Positions 9,646 through 18,916 are shown, counted from the stretch's first letter. The stretch is DNA of 64,000 nt from G963665085 sp963665085 (GCA_963665085.2 CAXXXS010000001.1:4278001-4342000), one strand, 5' to 3'. Numbers and translations: made by a program. Notes: a model not told the origin generated them from the sequence alone.

Positions 9646-9853
9646 TGTCAATTCGTTGATTAACAACCTAACAGAGTTTTCAATCAAATAACTTTTTGGA
9701 TACCTTCATTTAGCAGATTTTAATGCTCTAATAAAAATTAATAAGAAAGACTTTCTCATTCTAAACAGGTCGCTAAGAAATATCACTATTGAAATGAAAA
9801 AATCAATTTTTTATATACTATTATTTGTTTTGGGAATAGCAACTAGTGTCATG

Positions 9854-10531
9854 TCAATCATTAATTGACGGGTAAAGCTTTTTCAGCTTAATTCTCGAGT
9901 CTTTAGTTGTAAATTGCCAATTTATCTTAGCAATCTTATTGTTTCTATGGTTCATCCATGCTGTTGTTTCTGAAATTATTGTATCCATGTCTTCAATTCT
10001 TCGGTTGAGGCACTGGCTATTTAACACATGTAATTCAATTTCAGCCATATTAAGCCAACTACCATGCTTTGGTGTATATACAAATTCAAACCTGTCCAAT
10101 ATCCTTTTTGCTTCTTTGGGTTTGAATTTTTCATACAGCGCCCCTGATTTGTGCGTATTTAAATTATCCATCACCAAGGTTATTTTGTCTGCACTTGGGT
10201 AATCATCATCTGCAATTTCTTTTACCAGTTCAGCCCAATCAAGTTTTGTTTTTGTTTCGGTAATTTTAACGCGGCGCTTTCCTGCAAGTGGTTCATTCAC
10301 CATAAATATATTACATGTCCCGTTTCTCGAATATTCATAATCGATGCGCTTTTCTTTTCCTGGCCCCATTGAACTTCCAGTCCTTGTTTCCCCTATCAGT
10401 TGTTTGGGAGATTCATCCATACAAACAACCGGATTTCTCTCATCATATGGCCGTTTGTACACATCCAAGACCTTTTCCATGCTTGCAACAAAATCTCCAT
10501 CAGACTCAGGAGGGATTACCCATCCTTTCAC
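9854..10531 (-). CDS. IS630-type transposase, DDE catalytic part
   Basis: 225 residues from a GTG at 10531, the C-terminal part of the transposase. It contains the three catalytic acids in order: MDESP, VMDNLNTH and SWLNMAEIE. This part overlaps the end of the N-terminal frame by 26 bp and is in a different frame. Reading back, the homologous protein would continue smoothly through a DLKPWKVKGW segment, which lies directly after a run of seven A (10551-10557 on this strand as T). Production of a full transposase therefore needs slippage at that run, or the copy is frameshifted. The start at 10531 is probably not a true start. Confidence 0.85.
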   Translation of the reverse strand: MKGWVIPPESDGDFVASMEKVLDVYKRPYDERNPVVCMDESPKQLIGETRTGSSMGPGKEKRIDYEYSRNGTCNIFMVNEPLAGKRRVKITETKTKLDWAELVKEIADDDYPSADKITLVMDNLNTHKSGALYEKFKPKEAKRILDRFEFVYTPKHGSWLNMAEIELHVLNSQCLNRRIEDMDTIISETTAWMNHRNNKIAKINWQFTTKDSRIKLKKLYPSIND

Positions 10532-10985
10532 CTTCCAGGGTTTTAAGTCGTTTTTTTAAAACGGAACGGACCGTTTCATGCGATACTGAGTCAACAATTT
10601 CAAGCTCTACCATTTTGTCCGCCAACAAGCGTAAAGACCACCTTGAGAAGCCTTCTGGCGGCTCGCTACAGCTCAATGCGATTAAACGTGCCTCAAAATC
10701 ACCATCCGCTTTTCTTTCATATTCCCTAATCGTAGGTTTGCGGCCTAGACAAGCATCAAAGCCTTCTTCTACAAAACGTTTCTTAATTCTGTCAATGGTA
10801 CGCATTCCAATTTTCAGCACTTTATTTATCTCGGCATTTGTGACTTTATCAGAATATTTACCTTCATCGCTATTTAAAAGAACGTACGCATTTCTAAATT
10901 TTTGTGATGTGTGCTTGCCTTTGCTTATAACAGACAAAAGTTCATCACGCTCATCTTTTGTTAATGCTACTTTATACTTTACCAT
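10506..10985 (-). CDS. IS630-type transposase, N-terminal DNA-binding part
   Basis: 159 residues with helix-turn-helix domains: a first HTH (about 15-70), the linker GFDACLGRKPTIREYE and a winged-helix segment with the WSLRLLADKMVELEIVDSVSHETVR motif found in IS630 transposases. It ends 8-15 codons after a run of seven A, where the frame diverges from homologues; the catalytic half continues in the next frame. The start is an ATG at 10985, only 54 bp from the element end. Confidence 0.87.
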   Translation of the reverse strand: MVKYKVALTKDERDELLSVISKGKHTSQKFRNAYVLLNSDEGKYSDKVTNAEINKVLKIGMRTIDRIKKRFVEEGFDACLGRKPTIREYERKADGDFEARLIALSCSEPPEGFSRWSLRLLADKMVELEIVDSVSHETVRSVLKKRLKTLEGERMGNPS

Positions 10986-11139
10986 AATAATTTTTGGTAA
11001 AGATAATAAAATTACGTCAAATTACAATTGACATGACACTAGCTATTCCCAGCAATCCAATACATACCAAATCACATTAAACTCAGCCCTCTTAAAAGAC
11101 GATTACAAGACGGCTCTTTTATTATGCGACTCGCTGAGT

Positions 11140-12366
11140 TTGTCAGATTCAACCCAATTAGCCCGGAGTAATTATTACAAAGCATTAATCTATAAATCAA
11201 TGTATCGCTACAATGATGCTTTGTCTCATATTTACAATTCCATTTCTATAGACTCAACAAATACCGATTATCTGATGGAATTGGGAAGAATTTTATACCA
11301 ACGAGGAAATTTGAACCTGGCAGATTCAGTTTTTACATCAGTATTTAATCTTGATTCAACCAATCTATCTGCAGGTATTTATCTGACGCGGTTAAAAATT
11401 AAATCAGAAAAATTTACAGATGCTCTGGATATTTATTTAAAACTGGCAGACCTTGATACGTTAAATTCTTATTTTAACAAACAAGTAGGATTTTGTTTTA
11501 TCAAAGTAGGTAAATCAAACAAGGCGATACCCTATTTAGAACGGGCAATAGAACTTGACTCATCAGATGTGCAGTCATATGAGTACATTAGTTTGATTTA
11601 TACAGCCAAAAATCTGCAGGATACAGCTATTTATTATATGCAGAAGGCAATAGCTCAAGAACCAGAAAATTCAAAGTTGTATTTTCAGATGGCAGAAATT
11701 CATGACTCAAGGCGACATTATTACCAGGCAATACCTTTTTATACCAAAGCATGGGAATTAGGTCTCCATAATTACGAGACAGCAGCACAATTAGGAGCTG
11801 ATTATTTTGAAATAGGGAGCTTAAGGACACCACAATCCTCTCTTGTTGATACAGTAAAACTTGATAAAGCAATAGAGTTTTTATCTATCGCGCTTGAACT
11901 CGAGAAGAACAATGGTATTTATAGTTATCTGGGAAGGACATACATGGCATTAGGTCAGCCAGACAAAGCACTAAATGCATTTAATAGGGCATTGATGGTT
12001 ATGAAACCAGAACCACTAATAATTATACAATTATATTCTGATATTGCTGATGCGTACGAAGCTAATGGTGAATACGAAAAGGCAATTGAATCATGGCTTG
12101 AGATAAAGGAGATAGAACCGGGACCAAACTCTTTACAGTTTTATACACGAGAGAAATTTTTTCTTTTGTATCATTCCCGTGTAGACATGCAGATAGCAAG
12201 AATTTATGAAACCTATCTGGATAAAAAAGAAAAGGCTTTGAAACTCTATGAACAGATTGTTGAAGCAAATTCAGATATTTCAACGGGAGAAAAATATTAT
12301 GCACAACAAAGAATAGATGTCCTTAAAGAAGAATTGTTTTTTGAGAAAGGGGTTACTAAGAAGTAG
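11140..12366 (+). CDS. TPR protein remnant downstream of the IS element
   Basis: This is the TPR-bearing body of the split gene. The frame is open from the insertion point (first full codon 11044); 11140 is only an internal TTG within SLSDSTQ and is a poor start. The protein contains about nine tetratricopeptide repeats over roughly 400 residues (for example GKSNKAIPYLERAIELD, GQPDKALNAFNRAL and GEYEKAIESWLEIKEIEP). TPR arrays of this kind mediate protein contacts; the intact form was probably periplasmic. No enzymatic domain is seen. Confidence 0.75.
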   Translation: MSDSTQLARSNYYKALIYKSMYRYNDALSHIYNSISIDSTNTDYLMELGRILYQRGNLNLADSVFTSVFNLDSTNLSAGIYLTRLKIKSEKFTDALDIYLKLADLDTLNSYFNKQVGFCFIKVGKSNKAIPYLERAIELDSSDVQSYEYISLIYTAKNLQDTAIYYMQKAIAQEPENSKLYFQMAEIHDSRRHYYQAIPFYTKAWELGLHNYETAAQLGADYFEIGSLRTPQSSLVDTVKLDKAIEFLSIALELEKNNGIYSYLGRTYMALGQPDKALNAFNRALMVMKPEPLIIIQLYSDIADAYEANGEYEKAIESWLEIKEIEPGPNSLQFYTREKFFLLYHSRVDMQIARIYETYLDKKEKALKLYEQIVEANSDISTGEKYYAQQRIDVLKEELFFEKGVTKK

Positions 12367-12918
12367 AAATAAATTTCTCTGCGTCACCCCTGCGAACTCT
12401 GCGGTTTAGTATTCAAGTTATTAGCTAATCACAAAGGTGAAAGCGAGTAGTGCATCAGAGAATGTTAGAAAAAGAATTGCTTTACCAGTAGCTTTTAATT
12501 TGGGGATTGCTAAGGAGCCATCAATGGAAAATGTAATAAACGATAGCGAAACGGTAAGTAAAGGATTGGTATGGTTTGCAAAACCTTTAGGCATAAAGTC
12601 TTTACTATTAACAAGTCAATATCCAAAAGAAGAAAAAGTTTGCAAAAATTCAATGTTTTTGTTTAATCATTGAAATTAAGGTAGAACTACTATGCAAAAA
12701 TATAGAATATACAGGTAGTAAATTTGAAAATTTGTTTAGGTGAGACATTATTAGGTTGTAGCAAATTTCTGAATTATAATGTTTGTGTTAATACTAGGAT
12801 AATTAGAAAAACAATCAACAAAATTGTTGCAAAAACATTATTCTTTGCTCTCATGCCAATAAAATTTTAAGTATGACGGACAAGGGACTCATTTGTTACA
12901 TTAGATTTTAATTTTTTT
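12367..12918. other. Intergenic region with a dispersed repeat fragment
   Basis: Directly after the TPR stop lies a CTCTGCG-rich stretch (12377-12406). Nineteen bases of it, CCCTGCGAACTCTGCGGTT at 12388, recur with two changes at 53681-53699. A 78-codon ORF at 12437-12673 shows no recognisable domain and no promoter or start context; I do not call it a gene. Confidence 0.5.
12388..12406 (+). repeat. CTCTGCGGTT dispersed repeat, copy 1
   Basis: CCCTGCGAACTCTGCGGTT differs from the copy at 53681-53699 only at two central bases (AA versus TT). Both lie in intergenic DNA. Similar CGCAGAG-type short repeats are scattered in many bacterial genomes; their role is unknown. Confidence 0.55.
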
Positions 12919-13200
12919 GTAATTCTTGCATTAAAACCCATGTCATTAACCAAACTTCCTGGTGGTGTACAAAATCCATATGAAAAACTTTGGTATGTTC
13001 CAATTGAAGATAAACGATTAACAGAGTTATCCCTAAAATATACTCTTTCGCAAGGTACTACTGCTGCTATTTCTCCTGGAGATATTCATTTTTATTGGAA
13101 TGCAATAGAAAGAGCTATCCATTTTGAGGAAATCACTTCTGATGAAGAAGAAGAGTTAGCTGAATTAATAAAAGATGTTGAACCTTTATTTAAGACTTAA
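12919..13200 (+). pseudogene. Aldo/keto reductase C-terminal remnant
   Basis: The frame ending at 13200 resembles only the last third of aldo/keto reductases: VILALKPMS (12919 on) matches the usual GVLALKAMA strand, then a KLWYVPI motif, the conserved LKYTLSQGTTAAISPGD segment and a final EEEEELAELIKDVEPLF helix. The NADPH-binding barrel N-terminus and the catalytic Tyr, Lys and His region are absent upstream, where the sequence becomes noncoding. An ATG at 12940 would give an 86-residue product, which is unlikely to be an enzyme. I read it as a 5'-truncated gene. Confidence 0.7.
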
Positions 13201-13265
13201 AAGTTTATTCGACAGACGTTAATTTAAATCATTTTTACTTGGTGATGTAAATCAATTCTTTCTTT

Positions 13266-13296
13266 TTGTTTATGAAATAAAATGCCGATAACTTTG
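13266..13296 (+). promoter_or_regulatory. Promoter of the repeat-bearing secreted protein
   Basis: TTG at 13266-13268, a 20-bp spacer and TAACTTTG (TAnnTTTG) at 13289-13296, 26 bp before the ATG at 13323. This fits the Bacteroidota sigma-ABfr promoter consensus. Confidence 0.65.
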
Positions 13297-13322
13297 AAAT
13301 ACAATCAATTAAAAATATTATT

Positions 13323-15290
13323 ATGAAGAAAATTTACGTATTCTTGTGGGTATTGTTTATTTCTTTAGCTGGTGTATCAGTTAATGCTCAAACTATCTGG
13401 ACAGGGGATGACATTACTTTTACAAAAGAAGCTAATGCAGACTGGACTCAGGTTGCAAACCAGGATGTAATTACTCCAAAAGTTACGATTACTCGGCAGA
13501 GTAGCAAAGCAATTTATAACTACCAGTGGTTTCAGGATACTTTTGCTGAAGATGCAACCTCTAATGATTTAGAGGCTGATTTTTGGGATGGTAGTTCTGA
13601 TCATGTTTTTACGTTTGAAGGGGGTACCCAAGGTATAAAATGGGCATTGTTAGATAACACCGGGGCTACTACTACATGGACTTACAGTTATTATGGAACA
13701 TTAGGAAACCCTGTAAATTTTACCGGATTTGGAGCTCTATGCTCAATAATTACGCAGTTAGAATATGACGGAGGAACAACAACAATTAACCCTAATGAAA
13801 GCATTTTTGCAGAAGGCACTGTAATGACAGCCCTTGTTGGAAAAAAATTAGGTGTTTGGTTAGTAGAAGAAGATGTTTATTTAACGCTTACCTTTACTAA
13901 CTGGGGAGCTGGAGGTGGAGGTGCAGTGAGTTACACTCGTTCTACAGGTACGTTATGCACACCAACAACAGGCACCGATGTACAAACTGCCTGCGATAGC
14001 TATGTATGGATAGACGGCAATACGTACACAGAAAGTAACAACACGGCCACTTATACATTAACCAATGCAGCAGGCTGTGACAGCGTGGTAACATTGGATT
14101 TAACCATCAACGAAAGTACAACCGGCACCGATGTGCAAACTGCCTGCGACAGCTATGTATGGATAGATGGCAATACGTACACAGAAAGTAACAACACGGC
14201 CACTTATACATTAACCAATGCAGCAGGCTGTGACAGCGTGGTAACATTGGATTTAACCATCAACGAAAGTACAACCGGCACCGATGTACAGACAGCTTGC
14301 GACAGCTATGTTTGGATAGATGGCAATACGTATACCGAAAGTAACAACACGGCCACTTATACTTTAACCAATGCAGCAGGCTGTGACAGCGTGGTAACAT
14401 TGGATCTGACCATCAACGAAAGTACAATCGGCACCGATGTACAAACTGCCTGCGACAGCTATGTATGGATAGATGGCAACACGTACACAGAAAGTAACAA
14501 TACGGCCACATATACGTTAACCAATGCAGCGGGCTGCGACAGTGTTGTAACATTGGATTTAACCATCAGCGAAAGCACAACCGGCACCGATGTACAAACT
14601 GCATGTGGTAGCTATGTATGGATAGATGGCAATACATACACAGAAAGTAACAATACGGCCACCTATACCTTAACCACTGCAGCGGGCTGCGACAGTGTTG
14701 TAACGTTGGATTTGACAATCAGCGAAAGCACAACTGGCACTGATGTACAGACTGCCTGCGATAGCTATGTATGGATAGATGGCAATACGTATACAGAAAG
14801 TAACAATACGGCCACTTATACTTTAACCAATGCAGTGGGCTGTGACAGCGTTGTGACACTTAACCTGACTGTTAACGAGAGTACAGAATCAACAATAACA
14901 GAAAGCGTATCAGATTCGTACACTTCTCCAAGCGGTATTACATTGACAGAAAGTGGTACTTATATTGATACCATTTATAACGCGGCAGGTTGTGATAGTA
15001 TAATAACAATAAACCTTACTGTTGTAACGTCAGTAATTGAAGTTTCTGGTAATACTAAATTAGAATATTACCCAAATCCTGTTAATAATGAACTAACCAT
15101 AAAATTTGAGAAAGAATTTAACGGAATTATTAATGTTTATGATTTAACAGGAAATTTAATTGAAAGAAAAGAAGCGTATGGTTCTTATGAAACGTATTTA
15201 AACTTTAGTAAGCTGAAGTTGGGTATGTATATAGTCAGGTTGATAAATAATAACGGCGATTTAAGTGAGTTAAAAATTATGAAACAATAA
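13323..15290 (+). CDS. Secreted repeat protein with type IX secretion sorting domain
   Basis: 655 residues. A signal peptide (cleavage near SVNAQ, residue 23) leads to a beta-rich N-terminal domain (about 24-215). Six tandem 51-residue repeats (217-522) follow, each with GTDVQTACDSYVWIDGNTY and AAGCDSVVTLDLTI, then a seventh degenerate copy and a C-terminal T9SS type A domain (about 570-655, YYPNPVNNELTIKF and GMYIVRL). Each repeat carries two cysteines (TACDS and AGCDS) that could form a disulfide. The sorting domain directs export through the outer membrane and attachment to the surface. A function as adhesin or surface stalk is inferred from layout. Confidence 0.9.
   Translation: MKKIYVFLWVLFISLAGVSVNAQTIWTGDDITFTKEANADWTQVANQDVITPKVTITRQSSKAIYNYQWFQDTFAEDATSNDLEADFWDGSSDHVFTFEGGTQGIKWALLDNTGATTTWTYSYYGTLGNPVNFTGFGALCSIITQLEYDGGTTTINPNESIFAEGTVMTALVGKKLGVWLVEEDVYLTLTFTNWGAGGGGAVSYTRSTGTLCTPTTGTDVQTACDSYVWIDGNTYTESNNTATYTLTNAAGCDSVVTLDLTINESTTGTDVQTACDSYVWIDGNTYTESNNTATYTLTNAAGCDSVVTLDLTINESTTGTDVQTACDSYVWIDGNTYTESNNTATYTLTNAAGCDSVVTLDLTINESTIGTDVQTACDSYVWIDGNTYTESNNTATYTLTNAAGCDSVVTLDLTISESTTGTDVQTACGSYVWIDGNTYTESNNTATYTLTTAAGCDSVVTLDLTISESTTGTDVQTACDSYVWIDGNTYTESNNTATYTLTNAVGCDSVVTLNLTVNESTESTITESVSDSYTSPSGITLTESGTYIDTIYNAAGCDSIITINLTVVTSVIEVSGNTKLEYYPNPVNNELTIKFEKEFNGIINVYDLTGNLIERKEAYGSYETYLNFSKLKLGMYIVRLINNNGDLSELKIMKQ
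13971..14888 (+). repeat. Six tandem 153-bp repeats inside the T9SS protein gene
   Basis: The period is 153 bp (51 codons): GATG of the GTDV motif falls at 13977 and 14130 and so on. The first three copies are almost identical in DNA, later ones show more silent changes and a few replacements (TACGS in copy 5, AVGC in copy 6). This pattern suggests recent expansion by unequal recombination, so copy number may vary between strains. Confidence 0.95.
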
Positions 15291-15308
15291 CGCTAATAAA
15301 GATAAAAG

Positions 15309-15339
15309 AAAAGCTACTCTGAAAAGGGTAGCTTTTTTT
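15309..15339 (+). terminator. Intrinsic terminator of the T9SS protein gene
   Basis: AAAAGCTAC (15309-15317) pairs with GTAGCTTTT (from 15328), followed by an unbroken T-run to 15339, 19 bp after the stop codon. Confidence 0.85.
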
Positions 15340-15419
15340 ATGAAATGAAAAACTATTTTACGAAAATAACTTACAAAATGATGCAGCAAGGAAGATTTCA
15401 CCTCCTAATTTAAAATTTA

Positions 15420-15451
15420 TTGTTTTTTAATGACCATAGAGTTTATATTTG
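15420..15451 (+). promoter_or_regulatory. Promoter of the three-gene TonB-receptor operon
   Basis: TTG at 15420-15422, a 21-bp spacer and TATATTTG at 15444-15451, 26 bp before the GTG at 15478. The distance supports the GTG as the true start. Confidence 0.6.
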
Positions 15452-15477
15452 CTTTTAAATATTAAAAAAATAAACCG

Positions 15478-16533
15478 GTGAATCGACTTACTGCCCTTTT
15501 GGTATTCGTACTAATTCCATTTATCTGTCTTTATAGTCAGAATAAATTTATTAGCGATACCACAATTATCGAAGTCCCTGTTGACTCAACTCTAACAAAG
15601 ATAAATGCCTCAATAAATATATTTCAGGATGATAGGCTGGGAGAGGAGAATGTATTACGAATAACACAAAAAAACATCTACAATTATATTCCTGTTGATC
15701 ACTATATAAATATTAATAAACCAGTTGGTGAATATTTTACTGATTTTTTTGAAAATTCAGGGAATACAATTTATGATTTCAAAATAAACAGATTTGAGAT
15801 TGATGAAAGAAAAGGACTGATATATCCAGCTTTATCCTTAAATGCAATTATTGAAGTTGTAAAATATTCTTCTAATAATACAGATACAACTTATGGAACA
15901 TTGATTTATAACGAAGAAATAAACGCACGTGCCAAAGGAAAAGAACCTGCTCAAAAAGAGAAAAAACTATTAACAAATTGGGAAAAAGAGTTTCAAAAAG
16001 ATATAAGTCAAATTACAGATTGTATTAATGCTTCGGATCCATTACCTTATAATTTTCGTTCTTCAGAATTAACATATCAAACAAATTTACAAATGTCTTC
16101 AAGATTTATTGGTGGACTCGATTTCTGGATGTTAGAAGGTGAAGTAATCTTTGTTGAACCAGAAGCATCTAAAAAATTCAAACAGAGCGGATATATGTTT
16201 CGCTACCGAAATGAGAAAAAGTTTGAATCCATATCGTTTTCAAGAAATTCAGAACATTTTATATATCGTCTCAATAATAATTTGCTTTTTGATATTAATA
16301 CAAATTTTTTAATAGGTGTTAATAAATGGAGGGATATGTGGGAGGCAGAACATCCAATCTGGCATATTCTATTGCTGGAAGCAAGTGCAACACAATATGT
16401 ACTATATACACCTTTTAATAGCAACCCCAGTTTTGTTTTTGGGGCAGGAATACTTGAAAGTATTTATTATGTCCCCGATGGACTTTTTAAGTTTAAACCC
16501 GGATTGAGTGTTCAATTAGGTTATAGATTTTAA
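15478..16533 (+). CDS. Hypothetical exported protein, possible outer-membrane barrel
   Basis: 351 residues from a GTG that lies a normal distance after a promoter match. A signal peptide (ending near CLYSQ) is followed by a domain I do not recognise. The C-terminal third has alternating hydrophobic strands and ends in LGYRF, the terminal-Phe pattern of outer-membrane beta-barrel proteins. It is the first gene of an operon: the TonB-dependent receptor starts 10 bp after it and a DUF4249 lipoprotein follows. This suggests a part in uptake or surface assembly with them; the substrate is unknown. Confidence 0.7.
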   Translation: MNRLTALLVFVLIPFICLYSQNKFISDTTIIEVPVDSTLTKINASINIFQDDRLGEENVLRITQKNIYNYIPVDHYININKPVGEYFTDFFENSGNTIYDFKINRFEIDERKGLIYPALSLNAIIEVVKYSSNNTDTTYGTLIYNEEINARAKGKEPAQKEKKLLTNWEKEFQKDISQITDCINASDPLPYNFRSSELTYQTNLQMSSRFIGGLDFWMLEGEVIFVEPEASKKFKQSGYMFRYRNEKKFESISFSRNSEHFIYRLNNNLLFDINTNFLIGVNKWRDMWEAEHPIWHILLLEASATQYVLYTPFNSNPSFVFGAGILESIYYVPDGLFKFKPGLSVQLGYRF

Positions 16534-16543
16534 AAGAATTGAT

Positions 16544-18916
16544 ATGAAAAAAATCCAGTTCTTATTAATTATACTATTCATTGTTACACTTTCATTAAAT
16601 GCACAACAGGGGGTCACAATTTCCGGTGTTGTGAGTGATTTAGAAACGAACGAAACAATAATTGGGGCAACAGTTCGAATAAAAGATACATATTCGGGTA
16701 CAGTAACAAATGTAAATGGTTTTTTTCAATTACGTGGAGTTGAAAATGGAACCCATATTTTAGAAGTTGCTCATATCGCATATAAAACTAAAGAGATAAA
16801 AGTTACTGTAACAGGTAAAAATCTTTTGCTTGAAGAAACCAAGTTGGCTCCAGAGTCCATTTCGATTGATGAAGTTTCTGTTGTTGAATTACGACCTGAA
16901 AAACTGGGAGACAGGGAGGTAGAAACATCTGTCAGGGAGATATCGATGAAAGCAGTCCAACTAATACCAACAGCAAGGAATGATGTTTTCAGGGCATTAA
17001 AATTTTTGCCTGGTATTGAATCGTCTTCACCTCTCAGTCCATTGGTTTCAATTCGTGGTGGAGATCCCAATGAAAACATGGTTATGATTGATGGTGTTGT
17101 ACTTTATAATCCCTACCATGTATCAACTTCAGCAGGGATATTTAATACAAATACCGTAAAAGATATAGAATTGCTTGTTGGAGGATTTGGTGCAGAATAT
17201 GGAGGACGCAATTCATCTATCATAAATGTAACGACCAAAGATGGTAACAGCAATGGCTTTCATGGTGAATTTCAACCAACAAGTAATCATTTTAAAGGAT
17301 TTTGTGAATTTCCGGTAACGGCAAACTCAACAATGACACTTGCTGCCAGGGCATATTATCCAATAGCTGGAAATTTTATGACGTATGCCAATACTTATTA
17401 TTATGATATGAACCTCTCCTATACATTTAAATTAGGTAAGAGAAACAGTATGTCAATAAAATATTTAACATCGAGAGATGTTTCAAAATTAAATGTTGGA
17501 AATTTTTACAAATATTTTGCTAATTCATTTGCAGATGAAGATATAAAAGATGCTTTCAATAATCTTGATTTAAATAATAGCAATAAATGGAACAACAATG
17601 CAATCACACTTATAAATCGCTCAATTTTGTCTCCTACCTTAACATTACGAACACAGGTTTATGGTTCGTTTCATAATTCAGATAATAGCTCTGGCATGCG
17701 TTATCGTATAACAGATGATGAAACCGGGGATGTCTATTTTAATGATAATTATTCAACAAATTTTGAGAGTTACATACATGATTTAACAGCAAAAGCTTCT
17801 TTAACATGGATCCCGGGAGTTTATCAAACGATAAAAATAGGAGGGGAGGCCAGTTCTTATAAATTTTTCAATGCAGCAAAAATTAATGATTTTAGTAAAG
17901 GTGAAGAATCTGTAAAACCCAATTTACTTGCTGGTTTTATTGAAGACAAAATAAAGCTTGGTCCAGTTATTTTAAGGCCAGGAGTGAGGATTACAAAATA
18001 CAGTGGAAATGATGATATTGGAATTGAACCAAGAAGCAATATTTTACTGAAATTACCTTGGGATATGGAACTAAAAGCAGCCTGGGGGATTTATTATCAA
18101 TATCTCACAAGTATGAATACAGCAGAATATGAGTTTACTCAGATGCTGGATTATTATTATCCATTTCACAATAGAGAACCTTTAAAATCAACGCATTATA
18201 TTGTGGGTTTTAATAAAGATATTGGTAAAACATCAACTCTTACTTTTGACGTGTTTTATAAAGATATGGAGCGGCTTTATACATTCGATTTGATGGCTGC
18301 ATCTGACGGAGAATCCCTGGGGGATAAACTTTTAGAAGGAAGCGGAAGGTCATATGGCGTTGAAATGATGTTGATGGGAAAAATAAAATCGTTCAGTGGT
18401 TGGCTTAGTTATACGCTAAGTAGAAGCGAAAGAGAGTTTCCAGGATTTGTAGGAGGAGATACTTTTCTTTCAGAATATGACAGGACACATGCACTAAAAG
18501 GGGTGGTAAATTACCAATTAACAGATGTCGTTTCTTATAGTCTGGCCCTACAGTGCATGTCTGGCCATCCAACAACGATTGCCCGTACACAACAGGTTTA
18601 TTATTATTACGATCCGGTTTCAAACTCAATTATTCCATCAACACAATATGTGGATGATAAAAAAAATAATGCCCGTTTACCCTTTGTAATTCAAATGGAT
18701 ATGGGGTTGAAAAAGAGAATTCGTTCTGGTTTCGGAGTAAAGCTTGAGAAATTCCTTAAGGCAGATGAATCCTTTCTCACGGTTGATATTGTCAATCTTA
18801 CATTTTTTTATAGAAATATAGAATACTACTCAGTTCCGGGATTCGAGGATATGTACTTCCCGGTTGGATTCAATTATTTACCTTCTGTAAGTTTTGGTTA
18901 TTCAATTAAATTCTAG
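16544..18916 (+). CDS. TonB-dependent receptor with carboxypeptidase-like N-terminal domain
   Basis: 790 residues. A signal peptide (cleavage near SLNAQ) leads to a CarboxypepD_reg-like domain (about 24-105; VTISGVVSDLETNETIIGATVRI), a plug domain (about 135-240, IRGGDPNENMVMIDGVVLYNP) and a large C-terminal barrel ending FGYSIKF. Such receptors take up ligands across the outer membrane with energy from TonB-ExbBD. It is smaller than SusC proteins and has no SusD neighbour; instead it is followed after 3 bp by a DUF4249 lipoprotein, a recurrent Bacteroidota pairing. Substrate unknown. Confidence 0.92.
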   Translation: MKKIQFLLIILFIVTLSLNAQQGVTISGVVSDLETNETIIGATVRIKDTYSGTVTNVNGFFQLRGVENGTHILEVAHIAYKTKEIKVTVTGKNLLLEETKLAPESISIDEVSVVELRPEKLGDREVETSVREISMKAVQLIPTARNDVFRALKFLPGIESSSPLSPLVSIRGGDPNENMVMIDGVVLYNPYHVSTSAGIFNTNTVKDIELLVGGFGAEYGGRNSSIINVTTKDGNSNGFHGEFQPTSNHFKGFCEFPVTANSTMTLAARAYYPIAGNFMTYANTYYYDMNLSYTFKLGKRNSMSIKYLTSRDVSKLNVGNFYKYFANSFADEDIKDAFNNLDLNNSNKWNNNAITLINRSILSPTLTLRTQVYGSFHNSDNSSGMRYRITDDETGDVYFNDNYSTNFESYIHDLTAKASLTWIPGVYQTIKIGGEASSYKFFNAAKINDFSKGEESVKPNLLAGFIEDKIKLGPVILRPGVRITKYSGNDDIGIEPRSNILLKLPWDMELKAAWGIYYQYLTSMNTAEYEFTQMLDYYYPFHNREPLKSTHYIVGFNKDIGKTSTLTFDVFYKDMERLYTFDLMAASDGESLGDKLLEGSGRSYGVEMMLMGKIKSFSGWLSYTLSRSEREFPGFVGGDTFLSEYDRTHALKGVVNYQLTDVVSYSLALQCMSGHPTTIARTQQVYYYYDPVSNSIIPSTQYVDDKKNNARLPFVIQMDMGLKKRIRSGFGVKLEKFLKADESFLTVDIVNLTFFYRNIEYYSVPGFEDMYFPVGFNYLPSVSFGYSIKF

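Larger units (their letters stand above)
9844..11041. mobile_element. IS630-family insertion sequence (1194 bp plus TA duplication)
   Basis: The element runs from 9846 to 11039 and is flanked by TA at 9844-9845 and 11040-11041, the target duplication typical of IS630/Tc1-mariner elements. Both ends begin GTGTCATGTCAAT when read inward (13 perfect bases, about 21 of 25 in the extended inverted repeat). The restored target is AACTAGC, and IS630 is known to favour CTAG. Two overlapping minus-strand frames encode the transposase. It splits the TPR gene. Confidence 0.93.
9794..12366 (+). pseudogene. Secreted TPR protein gene split in its signal peptide by an IS630-type element
   Basis: An ATG at 9794 opens a perfect signal peptide (MKKSIFYILLFVLGIATS) that is interrupted after 52 bases by the element at 9844-11041. 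Removing the element and one TA copy joins base 9845 to 11042 and continues in the same frame as YSQQSNTYQ and then the long TPR frame to 12366. The restored gene would have 459 codons including the stop. The exact frame match and the completed signal-peptidase region (TSYSQQ) show that the insertion hit an intact gene. As it stands, the protein lacks its start and export signal unless translation restarts inside. Confidence 0.85.

Noticed and set aside
12437..12673. 78-codon plus-strand ORF
   Set aside because: No domain, no promoter or convincing start, and it sits in a region of repeats and gene remnants.
13971..14888. CRISPR array
   Set aside because: The regular repeats are 153-bp coding units without spacers; no cas genes occur.
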